Shown here one piece after another: positions 44,341 through 53,345 of a DNA stretch of 64,000 bases. The stretch covers positions 1 to 64,000 of the forward strand of contig JBMNJC010000010.1 of the NCBI GenBank assembly GCA_050951465.1, written 5' to 3'. Source of the stretch: JAAZHD01 sp012510895 (GTDB lineage: Bacteria; Bacillota; Clostridia; Caldicoprobacterales; DTU083). The translations under genes were made by a program, and so were the position numbers. How positions within the stretch are numbered: the first letter of the stretch is position 1; each line of letters begins with the position of its first letter. Below the pieces are notes generated by a model that worked only from the letters and a program-made list of their open reading frames with translations, was not told the DNA's origin and ran no database searches.

Positions 44341-45315
44341 ATGGAATTTCGCGAAATAAAGCTGTTGTCGGAAAAAATGAAGGCAAATGTTCAGAAAGTT
44401 ATAGTAGGTAAGGATGAGGTCATTGATCTTCTTATGATTGCCCTTATTGCATCAGGGCATGTCCTTCTGGAAGATGTGCCCGGTATGGGAAAAACCCTTC
44501 TTGCAAAATCCCTTGCCCGTTCCCTTGATCTTGAGTTCAAACGCATTCAGTTCACACCGGACCTTCTGCCGACTGACATCAGCGGTCTTAACTACTATAA
44601 CCAGAAAAGCGGAGAATTTGTATTCAGACCCGGGCCTGTTTTTTCCAACATCCTTCTGGCCGATGAAATCAACAGGGCTACCCCCCGTACCCAATCCAGC
44701 CTTCTTGAATGCATGGAGGAGAGGCAGGTTACCATTGACGGCCAAACCAGGAAGCTGGAAGAACCTTTTCTGGTCATAGCAACCCAGAACCCGGTTGAGA
44801 CCCAGGGCACCTTTCCCCTGCCGGAAGCCCAGCTTGACCGCTTCCTGCTCAAGGTAAAAATGGGCTATCCCTCTACAGAAGAAGGAATAGAGGTGTTAAA
44901 GCGGTTTAAGGCCAGACAGCCTTTGGAAGAGCTGGAAAGCGTGGCTTCAAGGGAGGAAGTTCTTGAAGCCCAGCGAAATTATTCAAATGTATATGTAAGC
45001 GATGATATTTTTAGATATATAATGGATATCGTTGAAAGAACCAGGATACATCCTGAGCTTATTTTAGGGGTAAGTCCCCGGGGAAGCCAGGCTCTTCTTA
45101 AATGTGTTCAGGTACATGCCATTCTTAAAGGAAGAGACTATGTAGTGCCCGATGATGTGAAAGCATTGGTCAAACCTGTGCTGGGGCATCGAATTATACT
45201 TAAGAACACTTCCAGGTTGAAAGAAAACTATAACGAACAAATACTTGACCAAATCCTGCATGATGCACCAGTTCCCTCTGAAGAGGATTTACAGAAAAAA
45301 GGAATGGAAGAATAA
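44341..45315 (+). CDS. MoxR family AAA+ ATPase
   Basis: 324 aa from the ATG at 44341 (AAAAGAGG upstream). Walker A is LLEDVPGMGKTLLAKSLA near residue 38, Walker B NILLADEINRATPRTQSSLLECMEE, then ATQNPVETQGTFPLPEAQLDRFLLK and the lid domain (GVSPRGSQALLKC). MoxR ATPases act as chaperones for partner proteins with vWA/DUF58 domains. The next two genes (overlapping) encode DUF58 and DUF4129 proteins, the common three-gene arrangement. Confidence 0.94.
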   Translation: MEFREIKLLSEKMKANVQKVIVGKDEVIDLLMIALIASGHVLLEDVPGMGKTLLAKSLARSLDLEFKRIQFTPDLLPTDISGLNYYNQKSGEFVFRPGPVFSNILLADEINRATPRTQSSLLECMEERQVTIDGQTRKLEEPFLVIATQNPVETQGTFPLPEAQLDRFLLKVKMGYPSTEEGIEVLKRFKARQPLEELESVASREEVLEAQRNYSNVYVSDDIFRYIMDIVERTRIHPELILGVSPRGSQALLKCVQVHAILKGRDYVVPDDVKALVKPVLGHRIILKNTSRLKENYNEQILDQILHDAPVPSEEDLQKKGMEE

Positions 45316-46421
45316 TGTCTTTATCCTGGTATATTTTTATTCTGGCAGCAATTATAGTGCTGCAGTCTTTTATATATAAAAAATGGGGCTTTTCAAACCT
45401 TCATTACACCCGCACCTTCAGCACCAATGCGGTTTTTGAAGGGGAAGAGGTGGAGATGGTTGAGCGGATAGAAAACAGAAAATTTCTGCCCATTCCCTGG
45501 CTGCGGGTGGAAGCCAAGATGAACCCCAATCTGAAATTTTATCAGCAGTCTGACATGGCCATCAAGCATGATGAATTTCACAAGAGTTTTTTCTCGCTGC
45601 TGCCTTTTACAGGCATTACCCGCCGCCACAGGATTATATGCAAACGGCGGGGCTGTTACCGGCTGTCCACAGCCGCCATGACCCTGGGCGATGCTTTTGG
45701 TGCACGGGAAATAACGAAGGATTTTCATGTGGACGCTGAACTCCTGGTATATCCCAGGCTGCTTCCCTTAAGCAGCATTCCCTTTCCGTCCCACAGCTGG
45801 ATGGGTGAGGTAACCGTTCGCAGATGGATCATGGAAGACCCGTTTATTATCTCCGGCGTCCGCGAGTACCAGTACGGTGATCCCCTAAATCGGATAAACT
45901 GGAAAGCCACTGCACGAACCGGGGAAATCAAGGTCTATAACATGGAACATACGGCAGACCCCCGTATTATGATTTATCTGAATATCGACCTGAATGAATC
46001 CATGTGGGAGGCAGTTACAGATATAGATCTTATTGAAAAGGGAATATCCTATGCCGCTTCCATAGCCCAGGATGCAATCGAAAAGGGTGTTCCCGTGGGA
46101 TTTGGCAGCAATGCCTATGAGATTGACAAGGAAGGGGAGCCTATCCGCCTAGAGCCTAAACCCGGCATGGGCCAGCTGACTTATTTATTTGAAGTTCTGG
46201 CCAGAATGAGAATAGCCAGAAGCTGTACATTTTTCACCTTTTTAGAGAGGGAATTGCAGCGTGATTCAAACCCCATGGACATATTACTGCTGACTCCTTT
46301 TATGAGCGAGCGGATTGAAGAGCAGATTAATAAGCTGCGCAGCAAGGGACATGCCGTTGATATCATTATGCTGGAACATGACTCCTCCGGATCAGAAGAT
46401 AAAGAGGTGAAGTCAGCATGA
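45315..46421 (+). CDS. DUF58 domain protein (MoxR partner)
   Basis: 368 aa. One or two N-terminal hydrophobic segments (residues 3-18), a beta-rich region (VFEGEEVEMVERIENRKFLPIPWLRVE) and the DUF58 core VREYQYGDPLNRINWKATARTGEIKVYNMEHT, followed by a vWA-like fold (RIMIYLNIDLNESMWEAVTD). Membrane-anchored partner of the MoxR ATPase upstream. Start TAATG-coupled to moxR. Function in Clostridia not known in detail. Confidence 0.9.
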   Translation: MSLSWYIFILAAIIVLQSFIYKKWGFSNLHYTRTFSTNAVFEGEEVEMVERIENRKFLPIPWLRVEAKMNPNLKFYQQSDMAIKHDEFHKSFFSLLPFTGITRRHRIICKRRGCYRLSTAAMTLGDAFGAREITKDFHVDAELLVYPRLLPLSSIPFPSHSWMGEVTVRRWIMEDPFIISGVREYQYGDPLNRINWKATARTGEIKVYNMEHTADPRIMIYLNIDLNESMWEAVTDIDLIEKGISYAASIAQDAIEKGVPVGFGSNAYEIDKEGEPIRLEPKPGMGQLTYLFEVLARMRIARSCTFFTFLERELQRDSNPMDILLLTPFMSERIEEQINKLRSKGHAVDIIMLEHDSSGSEDKEVKSA

Positions 46422-47773
46422 TTTTAAGAAACACTATTTTAAGAAGTTTGATAAAACCGCTGCTGTCAGCTGTTATTGATGCTTTATATCTTTTCCCTCT
46501 TTTATTTACATTTTATCTTCAGGGCTTTGCCTTAATACCCCTTCTTTTTTATTTGGGAATTCTTATCGGCGTCTATTATATATTCTCAATTATTCGCAGC
46601 ATCTTCATTCGAAAAAACAGGCTCATATTCTTCGGTCTTGTTATTGCGCTTGACCTTGCTCTGCTTATAAGCCTGGCAGCCGGATTGTTTTCAGATAATA
46701 TTCTTACGTATATTGACTGGAAATCAGCGGTTCTTTTTATCCTGACGGCTTCTGCCGCCGCAGTCCGGGGGATCTGTGCAGCAGAGCGTCCCATGCTTGT
46801 ATCCTTTCCTAAAACCTATGGCATCGGTTCCCTGGGTGCTTATTTCGTATTCTATTTTTTCTATGGGAAAATACTGCCCTTGCAGGAACACCAGAAGATG
46901 CTTTTATATACAGGGCTGGCAACGGTGCCGGCGGTCTTCCTGATAGCCAATGCGGAATTATTGAAACAGGCATCTCATAATGAGCAAAGGTTTTCAGCTT
47001 CCATGTCCAGGATCAAAAGAAACAACCGGATGATTATCCTGCTGACCGTGCTGTTCGGTGCCTTTATCGCAGGTTTTAATACTTTCAAGGAAGTGTTTTT
47101 AATTACCTTGAAAACAGTTATCGGATTTGTTCTCTATTGGCTGGGTCGCCTGTTTGACATGGCTTCTGTGCAGCGGAGGAGTCAGGGACCGCCTCCTCAG
47201 GGTGAACTTGAGGTTCTGCCTGAGGTTGAGGCTAAACCCATGTCCCCCTTCTGGGAGAAAGTAATAGAGATATTTGCGATTATCATACTTGCTGCTGCTT
47301 TATTATATGCCCTTTATTTCCTGGGAAAGAAAATCATACAGCTGTTTCGTTACCTGGCGGAGCTTATACGAAGGCTCAGGGAAGAAAGCAGCTGGGCAGG
47401 CGACACAACAGGGTACAGCGATGAGAAGGAAAGCCTTCTGGACTGGCAGTCCCTTAGGAAGATTTACGGAGATGCCCTTCGCGAATGGCTGGATAGGATT
47501 CGCAGAAGCGAGGTTAAATGGGAACAGCTGACTGATAACCGCCAGCGGATCCGGTACCTGTACAGACGCCTGGTGCTTAAGGCAGTAGACTCCGGATACG
47601 GGTTCAGAAGCTTTCTTACTCCCAATGAAGTGCTTGATGACCTTAAAAATCACAATATACTGGATTTGGAGACAAAATCCATGATGGAGGATTTATACGG
47701 TAAAGCCCGATACGGGGATAAGGATATAGAAGGCACACAGGTGCAGATGCTCAGGGACAGATTGGAAAAGTAA
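46418..47773 (+). CDS. Polytopic membrane protein with C-terminal DUF4129-like domain
   Basis: 451 aa. About seven membrane segments (residues 15-250), a Pro-rich loop (RRSQGPPPQGELEVLPEVEAKP), an eighth segment (about 288-310) and a C-terminal cytoplasmic domain with RIRYLYRRLVLKAVDSGYGFRSFLTPNEVL, which resembles DUF4129 of transglutaminase-like proteins in MoxR/DUF58 operons. The transglutaminase core itself (Cys-His-Asp) is absent. It overlaps DUF58 by 4 bp and ends the operon. Confidence 0.8.
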   Translation: MILRNTILRSLIKPLLSAVIDALYLFPLLFTFYLQGFALIPLLFYLGILIGVYYIFSIIRSIFIRKNRLIFFGLVIALDLALLISLAAGLFSDNILTYIDWKSAVLFILTASAAAVRGICAAERPMLVSFPKTYGIGSLGAYFVFYFFYGKILPLQEHQKMLLYTGLATVPAVFLIANAELLKQASHNEQRFSASMSRIKRNNRMIILLTVLFGAFIAGFNTFKEVFLITLKTVIGFVLYWLGRLFDMASVQRRSQGPPPQGELEVLPEVEAKPMSPFWEKVIEIFAIIILAAALLYALYFLGKKIIQLFRYLAELIRRLREESSWAGDTTGYSDEKESLLDWQSLRKIYGDALREWLDRIRRSEVKWEQLTDNRQRIRYLYRRLVLKAVDSGYGFRSFLTPNEVLDDLKNHNILDLETKSMMEDLYGKARYGDKDIEGTQVQMLRDRLEK

Positions 47774-47774
47774 A

Positions 47775-47802
47775 TTGCAAATCGATAGGTTTTTGATATA
47801 AT
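47775..47802 (+). promoter_or_regulatory. Probable glnA promoter
   Basis: TTGCAA (47775-47780), 16-bp spacer, TATAAT (47797-47802), 42 bp before the ATG. No GlnR-type TGTNA-N7-TNACA dyad was seen. Confidence 0.45.
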
Positions 47803-47844
47803 AAAAGCTCAGCAACTATCTATACTTAACAGGGAGCGTGCTCA

Positions 47845-49176
47845 ATGGCCAGGTATACAAAAGAAGACATACTGCGCATCTGCAGGGAAAAAGAAGTACA
47901 GTTTATACGACTGCAGTTTACAGATATATTCGGCACATTAAAAAATGTAGCCATCACTCACAGGCAGCTGGAAAAAGCCCTGAACAATGAAATTATGTTT
48001 GACGGTTCTTCCATAGAAGGGTTTGTACGCATCGAGGAATCGGACATGATCCTGTTCCCGGATCTGGATACCTTTGTTATCTATCCCTGGACTGAGAAGG
48101 AAGGTTATGTAGCCAGGCTGATTTGTGATGTTCATAATGCAGACGGCACCCCTTTCTCCGGCTGTCCCAGAAACACTTTGAAACGGGTAATTAAACAGGC
48201 TGCGGATATGGGCTACACCATGCAGGTGGGGCCGGAGGCTGAGTTTTTTCTCTTCCATACGGATTCTGAAGGAAAGTCTACCATGACTACCCATGACAAT
48301 GCCGGATATTTTGATCTGGGGCCTGTGGACAGGGGAGAAGCCGCACGAAGGGATATGTGCCTGGTGCTTGAAGAAATGGGTTTTGAAATTGAAGCATCCC
48401 ATCATGAGTTAGCCCCCGGCCAGCATGAAATCGATTTTAAATACGACGATGCCCTTACCACAGCCGACAATGTTATGACCTTCCGAATGGTGGTCAGGAT
48501 CATAGCAAGGAAGCACGGGCTGCATGCTACTTTTATGCCAAAGCCCATTTACGGCGTGGCAGGTTCAGGTATGCACCTAAATCAGTCCTTGTTTAAAAAC
48601 GGTGAAAACCTCTTTTATGATCCCAGTGATCCCCTAAAGCTGAGCCAGGAGGCCTATTATTATATGGGAGGCCTGCTGGCCCACGCTCCGGCCATAACCG
48701 CAATTACCAACCCTCTGGTAAACTCCTATAAAAGGCTGGTGGCAGGGTATGAAGCCCCTGTATACATTGCCTGGTCTGCTCAGAATCGCAGCCCTCTGAT
48801 CCGGGTGCCCTCAAAAAGAGGAAATGCCACCCGTCTTGAGCTTCGAAGCCCGGATCCGTCCTGTAACCCTTACCTGGCCCTTGCCGTATCTCTTAAGGCA
48901 GGCCTTGACGGAATTATTAATAAGATATTGCCGCCCCCGCCGGTAAACCGGAATATTTATGACATGACCGAGGAAGAAAGGGAAAAACTTTGCATCAGGT
49001 GTTTGCCCGCCAACCTCTATGAAGCGCTCAAAGCCCTTGAAAAGGATAAAGTTATCAGGGAAACCTTGTGTGAACATTCCTACAGCCGCTATATGGAAGC
49101 CAAGATGATAGAATGGAATGATTACAGGATGCAGATAAGCCAGTGGGAGCTGGACCATTACCTGAATAGGTTCTAG
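47845..49176 (+). CDS. glnA: Glutamine synthetase, type I (alpha)
   Basis: 443 aa, the usual length for Gram-positive GSI. FDGSSIEGFVRIEESDM contains the Arg that mediates feedback inhibition in Bacillus. Further motifs are GPEAEFFLF, GQHEIDFKY, GSGMHLNQSLF, NPLVNSYKRLVAGYEAPVYIAWS and RLELRSPDPSCNPYLA. The adenylylation Tyr motif of GSI-beta is not apparent. It makes glutamine from glutamate and ammonia. Monocistronic, with GGGAG before the ATG. Confidence 0.97.
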   Translation: MARYTKEDILRICREKEVQFIRLQFTDIFGTLKNVAITHRQLEKALNNEIMFDGSSIEGFVRIEESDMILFPDLDTFVIYPWTEKEGYVARLICDVHNADGTPFSGCPRNTLKRVIKQAADMGYTMQVGPEAEFFLFHTDSEGKSTMTTHDNAGYFDLGPVDRGEAARRDMCLVLEEMGFEIEASHHELAPGQHEIDFKYDDALTTADNVMTFRMVVRIIARKHGLHATFMPKPIYGVAGSGMHLNQSLFKNGENLFYDPSDPLKLSQEAYYYMGGLLAHAPAITAITNPLVNSYKRLVAGYEAPVYIAWSAQNRSPLIRVPSKRGNATRLELRSPDPSCNPYLALAVSLKAGLDGIINKILPPPPVNRNIYDMTEEEREKLCIRCLPANLYEALKALEKDKVIRETLCEHSYSRYMEAKMIEWNDYRMQISQWELDHYLNRF

Positions 49177-49248
49177 ATGTTAAAGCCAGTGGAACCTATT
49201 TTATATAGGTTTTGGGGGAATAACTGATCTTAGGAAAGGGTGTTGTAT

Positions 49249-49458
49249 ATGGACGCTGATTACAGCATAGGAGATATCGTGCAGATAAGAAAAAAACATC
49301 CCTGCGGCAACGACCAATGGAGAGTTATACGCATTGGCGCTGATTTTAAGATCAAATGCCTAAAATGTGACCGAGTTGTTATGATGGACAGAAGCACTTT
49401 TATGAAGCGGGTTAAAAAACTGATACAAAAAGCGGATACTGATGAAACTTCAGAATAA
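49249..49458 (+). CDS. DUF951 family protein
   Basis: 69 aa from the ATG at 49249 (AGGAAAGGG 8 nt upstream). YSIGDIVQIRKKHPCGNDQWRVIRIGADFKIKC and CDRVVMMDRSTFMKRVKK define DUF951, a small basic beta-barrel-like protein with two or three Cys, found near the origin in many Firmicutes. Function unknown. Followed by a terminator and then an IS1182-type element. Confidence 0.9.
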   Translation: MDADYSIGDIVQIRKKHPCGNDQWRVIRIGADFKIKCLKCDRVVMMDRSTFMKRVKKLIQKADTDETSE

Positions 49459-49497
49459 GGGATTATTCTGCCGCTTGATTGAAAAGTTTGCATAAAT

Positions 49498-49531
49498 AAG
49501 CCGATTTCACATAAGTGGAATCGGCTTGTAT
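49498..49531 (+). terminator. Terminator after the DUF951 gene
   Basis: AAGCCGATT (49498-49506) and AATCGGCTT (49519-49527) with an extra CAC/GTG pairing inside, followed by GTATAAG; a weak U-run. Confidence 0.6.
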
Positions 49532-49578
49532 AAGATGTGACGGGCAAAAGCCCTAAAAAAGGTTAGTGCTATTGTTGT

Positions 49579-49601
49579 ATTTGCACCTTGAAAATTTCAT
49601 A
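49579..49601. repeat. Left terminal inverted repeat of the IS1182-family element
   Basis: 23 bp, ATTTGCACCTTGAAAATTTC then ATA, identical to the reverse complement of 51341-51363. Confidence 0.9.
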
Positions 49602-49667
49602 ATCGGCTAACCTAAGCGCATTGTTCTGTATCCTTTCAGACTGGAATCCATCCTCCGTAGCCTTTCT

Positions 49668-51266
49668 TCATCCGAGGATTGGATTTGGGGCATAGTTACC
49701 CGTTCCATTTCGGAATCGGAATAGTTTTTGGAAATTTAAAGCTCCAATTTTGCTGCCGAAAAATAATTTGCATCGCTGCAAACCTCGTACAGGCATTCGG
49801 TCGACATCGTATTGATTTTTAAGTATTGAGTGTACGGTTTCTACACCATTTCTCAGCCTAACAATCAATTTAAACCTGTCGGTATCTTTAGTTTTTAAGT
49901 ATTCGGCTCTTGCTACACTTTTTCTGGATACTGTCTTCTTGGCAACTCGTTTGTAAATCTTCGGATTACACTGATCATGGAAAGGACAATTTGCACAGAG
50001 GTATCGATTAAAAGAGAGCACGCATTGTTCGGTTCTGGAGTTGTAGCTACAGCTTTTGGGTGTATGCCCTGCCGGGCATTCAAGCACTTTGGTGAAGTCT
50101 TCATTGAACTTGAAATTGGCCATAATTGAATCGGTGTCTCTGCCGACAAGATCTGTAGGAATAAGCTCGATATTCTTTCCAGCTGCAAGTTCTATGTTCT
50201 CGGTGCTAGCATAAGCTCCGTCAATCGTCATCAGGATTTCTTCAGAGGAATTGATGTTTTCAAGATGCTCTTTAAGCATTGCAGAATCGCTCACATTGTT
50301 TTTCTCGAACTGATAACTCGTAACGACACTGCCATTGGAACCGACGCTTTCTTCGATGTTGGCAACGTATCCACGGTGCACATTACTACCCTTTTTGCGG
50401 TAAGTAGCATCCGGATCGGACGGATTCTGCATCATATTGGAATCCATTCCACCATCTTCTTTGTTTCGGAGCCTGCGCAATCCCCCGTCTACTATGGTCT
50501 GCTCCGACATGCATCTTGAAAATAGAAGATATTCCGTAGCATCCTCGCACTGACCGTCGCAGAGTTTTATGAGTTCATCGGCATCGGCAAGAAGTACTGA
50601 CATACGCTCATCAACGTCTTCATTTCTACTGTGATATATTACTTTATTGTAGTCTTCAGGATCGAGATAGTGCTCCAGCCTTTCACGGTCAAATTCGATA
50701 CCGGCTTTATCCAGATGCTTAACAAGCTTTGCTATGCAGGTATAGATTAGCTCTATTCGGCTTAATCTACGAATGTTGGCTTCAATCATTGTCGAGTCCA
50801 TCCTGCGGATACGTCCATCGATGTTCATAAGCTTTGCGATGTGTGCCGACAGCCCCTCGATGCATTCACGATACAAATCGACACCGTGTGTCCTCTCGTA
50901 TTCATAGCAACGCATCCGAAATCTGGACAGGCTCTTGTCGCTGAGAGGTTGTTCTTCAAAGCTTGTCGTATGCAGTGCATACTGGTAGCGAGGATCGAGC
51001 ATGAGATTGTCAACAATCTCATCATCGGATGCGCCAAAGAGTTCTTTGATGATCAGAGCACCGATGATAACATTTACAGGCGTGTTCGGCCTTGAAGCTT
51101 TATCCGAGTAAAGAACATTGAACGGCTCTTCGTTTATATTTGGGAAGATATCCTCTGCAAAGACCTTTGCCCATGACCTTTCAAGGGCTTTCTTCTCACG
51201 ACCCGTAAGCCCAAAGAAAGAGTCATTGAATGCAAGCTGCTGTGTTTTATTCGCTCTAAATGACAT
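49668..51266 (-). CDS. IS1182 family transposase
   Basis: 532 aa, intact. The N-terminal DUF772-like domain runs NVIIGALIIKELFGASDDEIVDNLMLDPRYQYAL, with EEQPLSDKSLSRFRMRC. DDE residues: Asp in RRMDSTMIEANIRRLSR, Asp in MTIDGAYASTENIELA, Glu in RNGVETVHSILKNQYDVDR. A zinc-like CXXC (CANCPFHDQC) lies in the C-terminal part. AGGAGAG precedes the ATG. No frameshift, so the element may be active. Confidence 0.95.
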   Translation of the reverse strand: MSFRANKTQQLAFNDSFFGLTGREKKALERSWAKVFAEDIFPNINEEPFNVLYSDKASRPNTPVNVIIGALIIKELFGASDDEIVDNLMLDPRYQYALHTTSFEEQPLSDKSLSRFRMRCYEYERTHGVDLYRECIEGLSAHIAKLMNIDGRIRRMDSTMIEANIRRLSRIELIYTCIAKLVKHLDKAGIEFDRERLEHYLDPEDYNKVIYHSRNEDVDERMSVLLADADELIKLCDGQCEDATEYLLFSRCMSEQTIVDGGLRRLRNKEDGGMDSNMMQNPSDPDATYRKKGSNVHRGYVANIEESVGSNGSVVTSYQFEKNNVSDSAMLKEHLENINSSEEILMTIDGAYASTENIELAAGKNIELIPTDLVGRDTDSIMANFKFNEDFTKVLECPAGHTPKSCSYNSRTEQCVLSFNRYLCANCPFHDQCNPKIYKRVAKKTVSRKSVARAEYLKTKDTDRFKLIVRLRNGVETVHSILKNQYDVDRMPVRGLQRCKLFFGSKIGALNFQKLFRFRNGTGNYAPNPILG

Positions 51267-51340
51267 CTTGCTATACCTCTCCTTCCAATGGTAATATTAT
51301 ACCATGAAAGAGGCTCAAGCGCTTGAAATTTAGCCATTTC

Positions 51341-51363
51341 TATGAAATTTTCAAGGTGCAAAT
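51341..51363. repeat. Right terminal inverted repeat of the IS1182-family element
   Basis: 23 bp, exact reverse complement of 49579-49601. It lies about 75 bp upstream of the transposase start codon. Confidence 0.9.
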
Positions 51364-51424
51364 ATACAGTTTGCTAGAGGGCTTTTGATATAATAATAAT
51401 TTTATAAATTTTAATAAAAAGCTA

Positions 51425-51454
51425 TTGACAAGGACTATGTCCATTTGTTAGTAT
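51425..51454 (+). promoter_or_regulatory. Promoter of the ilv-leu operon
   Basis: TTGACA (51425-51430), 18-bp spacer, TAGTAT (51449-51454), about 60 bp inside from the IS right end and just before the T-box leader. Confidence 0.6.
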
Positions 51455-51474
51455 ATACGCTAACTATATATTTT

Positions 51475-51773
51475 TCAGAGACGTTAAAATGCCTATGAAG
51501 GAGACAGAAGGTTCGAAGCAGCTATCTTCAGTGAGCCGGTGGTTAGTGGAAACCGGCGGGTTGTCGGACTGTATGCTCACTCCGGAGGCGTAGCCTGAAA
51601 GAAGTATCCATGGTATCTTTTAGTAGGGTTTACCGGGTGATCCCGTTACAGGTCGGAAGTTTGTTGGAACTTCGCGAGGTTTGTTCCGTGAGGGACAAAC
51701 AAAATAAGGGTGGTACCGTGAAAGTTAACCTTTCGCCCCTTCTGCTTTTATAAGCAAGGGCGGAAGGTTTTTT
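51475..51773 (+). ncRNA. T-box leader of the ilv-leu operon
   Basis: Contains the diagnostic T-box AAGGGTGGTACCGTG (51706-51720) and a terminator whose arms AACCTTTCGCCC (51727-51738) and GGGCGGAAGGTT (51758-51769) are followed by T6. Stem I lies upstream, with GTGAGC/GCTCAC pairing near 51530 and 51575. The specifier codon was not fixed; leucine or isoleucine is expected from the genes. Uncharged tRNA would favour the antiterminator and expression of ilvN onward. The 450-bp stretch 51364-51813 holds only this and the promoter. Confidence 0.92.
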
Positions 51774-51813
51774 GTTACTCGTTACACTTTATGCAAGGAG
51801 GGAAGAAGGTAGA

Positions 51814-52350
51814 ATGAAACATGTTTTAGGAGTACTGGTCGACAACTATCCGGGCGTACTGTCCAAAGTAGTCGGGCTGTTCAGCCGCAGGGGCTTTAAT
51901 ATTGAGAGTTTGGCCGTCGGCGTAACGGAGGATCCGAAGGTGTCCCGGATTACCATTGTCGTGGACGGAGACGACTATACAGTTGATCAGGTGACCAAAC
52001 AGCTGAATAAATTGATCAATGTAATCAAGGTATCCATTATCGGCGAAGATTCCATCTCCAGAGAACTGGCTCTTATCAAGGTTAAGGCTACTCCGGAAAC
52101 CCGGAATCAGATTGTCGATATCGTAAATATTTTCCGAGCCAAGGTTGTGGATGTGAATCGCCATTCCATTATTGTGGAAATCACAGGAGACAGCAAAAAA
52201 ATAGCTGCACTGGAGGATATGCTGCAGGATTTTGGCATTCTGGAAATAGTCCGGACCGGAAATATTTCCATTGACAGGGGGCTTAAAATGGTGAAATATG
52301 TTCACCCAAGAATTGAGGAGGATGAATACTATGGCAAAAATGTATTATGA
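51814..52350 (+). CDS. ilvN: Acetolactate synthase small (regulatory) subunit
   Basis: 178 aa from the ATG at 51814 behind AAGGAGGG; the frame reaches back to 51772 inside the T-box terminator, which is not coding. ACT domain (VLVDNYPGVLSKVVGLFSRRGFNIESLAVG) followed by the ALS_ss C-domain. It confers valine control on the catalytic subunit IlvB, whose gene is not in this operon or window. First gene after the T-box; it overlaps ilvC by 20 bp. Confidence 0.96.
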   Translation: MKHVLGVLVDNYPGVLSKVVGLFSRRGFNIESLAVGVTEDPKVSRITIVVDGDDYTVDQVTKQLNKLINVIKVSIIGEDSISRELALIKVKATPETRNQIVDIVNIFRAKVVDVNRHSIIVEITGDSKKIAALEDMLQDFGILEIVRTGNISIDRGLKMVKYVHPRIEEDEYYGKNVL

Positions 52351-53326
52351 ATCGGATGCAAATCTGGGATTGCTTGCAGGTAAAAAAATTGCAATTATCG
52401 GTTATGGAAGCCAGGGCCATGCCCATGCGCTTAACTTAAAGGAAAGCGGAATGGATGTTATAGTCGGCCTATATAAAGGAAGCTCTTCCTGGAGCAGGGC
52501 AGAGGCAGACGGCCTTACGGTTATGGAAACGGCCGAGGCCGCAAAGGAAGCGGACTTTATCATGCTTCTTGTGCCTGATGAGGTGCAGGCAAAAATTTAT
52601 AAGGAGTCTATTGAGCCCAATCTGAAAGAAGGAAAGGCACTTCTCTTTGCTCATGGGTTTAATATCCACTTCGGCCAGATCACCCCGCCGAAGGATGTGG
52701 ATGTGTTCATGATTGCACCAAAAGGGCCCGGTCATACGGTAAGGAGTCAGTATCTTGAAGGCAAGGGTGTTCCCTGTCTGATCGCCGTTCATCAGGATGC
52801 TTCAGGCAGAGCCAAGGACTATGCCCTGGCCTATGCAGCAGGCATCGGCGGCGCCAGAGCCGGTATTCTGGAAACCACCTTCAAAGAGGAAACGGAAACT
52901 GACCTGTTCGGTGAGCAGGCAGTGCTTTGCGGCGGTGTTACCGAGCTTATCAAAGCCGGTTTTGAAACCCTGGTTGAAGCAGGTTATCAGCCGGAAAGCG
53001 CCTATTTTGAATGTCTCCATGAAATGAAGCTGATTGTTGACATGATAAATGAAGGCGGACTCAGCTACATGCGTTACTCCATAAGCGATACGGCAGAATA
53101 CGGCGATTATACCACCGGAAAGCGCATTATTACCGAAGAAACCCGTAAAGAGATGAAAAAGGTATTAAAAGAGGTTCAGGATGGAACCTTTGCTAAAAAT
53201 TGGATATTGGAAAACCAGGCCAACCGTCCTTCCTTCCGTGCCATGCGTGAACGTGAGCAGAATCATCCGATCGAGAAGGTAGGAAGGGAATTGAGAAAAA
53301 TGATGCCCTGGTTGAAGAAAAAATAA
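52331..53326 (+). CDS. ilvC: Ketol-acid reductoisomerase
   Basis: 331 aa from the ATG at 52331, 9 nt after AGGAGG; earlier ATGs (52298, 52322) are less well placed. Rossmann motif KIAIIGYGSQGHAHALNL, the NADPH-specificity loop with VGLYKGSSSWSRAEADG, PKGPGHTVRSQYLEGKGVP and the knotted C-domain with FKEETETDLFGEQAVLCGG (metal-binding Asp/Glu). Class I enzyme of expected length. Second step of valine/isoleucine synthesis. Confidence 0.97.
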   Translation: MAKMYYESDANLGLLAGKKIAIIGYGSQGHAHALNLKESGMDVIVGLYKGSSSWSRAEADGLTVMETAEAAKEADFIMLLVPDEVQAKIYKESIEPNLKEGKALLFAHGFNIHFGQITPPKDVDVFMIAPKGPGHTVRSQYLEGKGVPCLIAVHQDASGRAKDYALAYAAGIGGARAGILETTFKEETETDLFGEQAVLCGGVTELIKAGFETLVEAGYQPESAYFECLHEMKLIVDMINEGGLSYMRYSISDTAEYGDYTTGKRIITEETRKEMKKVLKEVQDGTFAKNWILENQANRPSFRAMREREQNHPIEKVGRELRKMMPWLKKK

Positions 53327-53345
53327 ATCGATAAGGAGTTTAGCC

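Larger units (their letters stand above)
49579..51363 (-). mobile_element. IS1182-family insertion sequence
   Basis: Bounded by perfect 23-bp inverted repeats (49579-49601 and 51341-51363) with outer bases ATTTGCACC. Length about 1,785 bp with a single transposase gene, which fits IS1182. Short imperfect similarity continues outside the repeats (TTGT versus CTGTAT) so the exact tips, and any target duplication, are not certain. It sits between the DUF951 terminator and the promoter of the ilv-leu operon. Confidence 0.88.

Noticed and set aside
49560..51375. Target-site duplication of the IS1182-family element
   Set aside because: Bases outside the 23-bp repeats show only partial, gapped similarity; no clean direct repeat can be assigned.
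51500..51620. Specifier codon of the T-box
   Set aside because: The Stem I fold could not be settled by eye, so neither a Leu nor an Ile codon is claimed.
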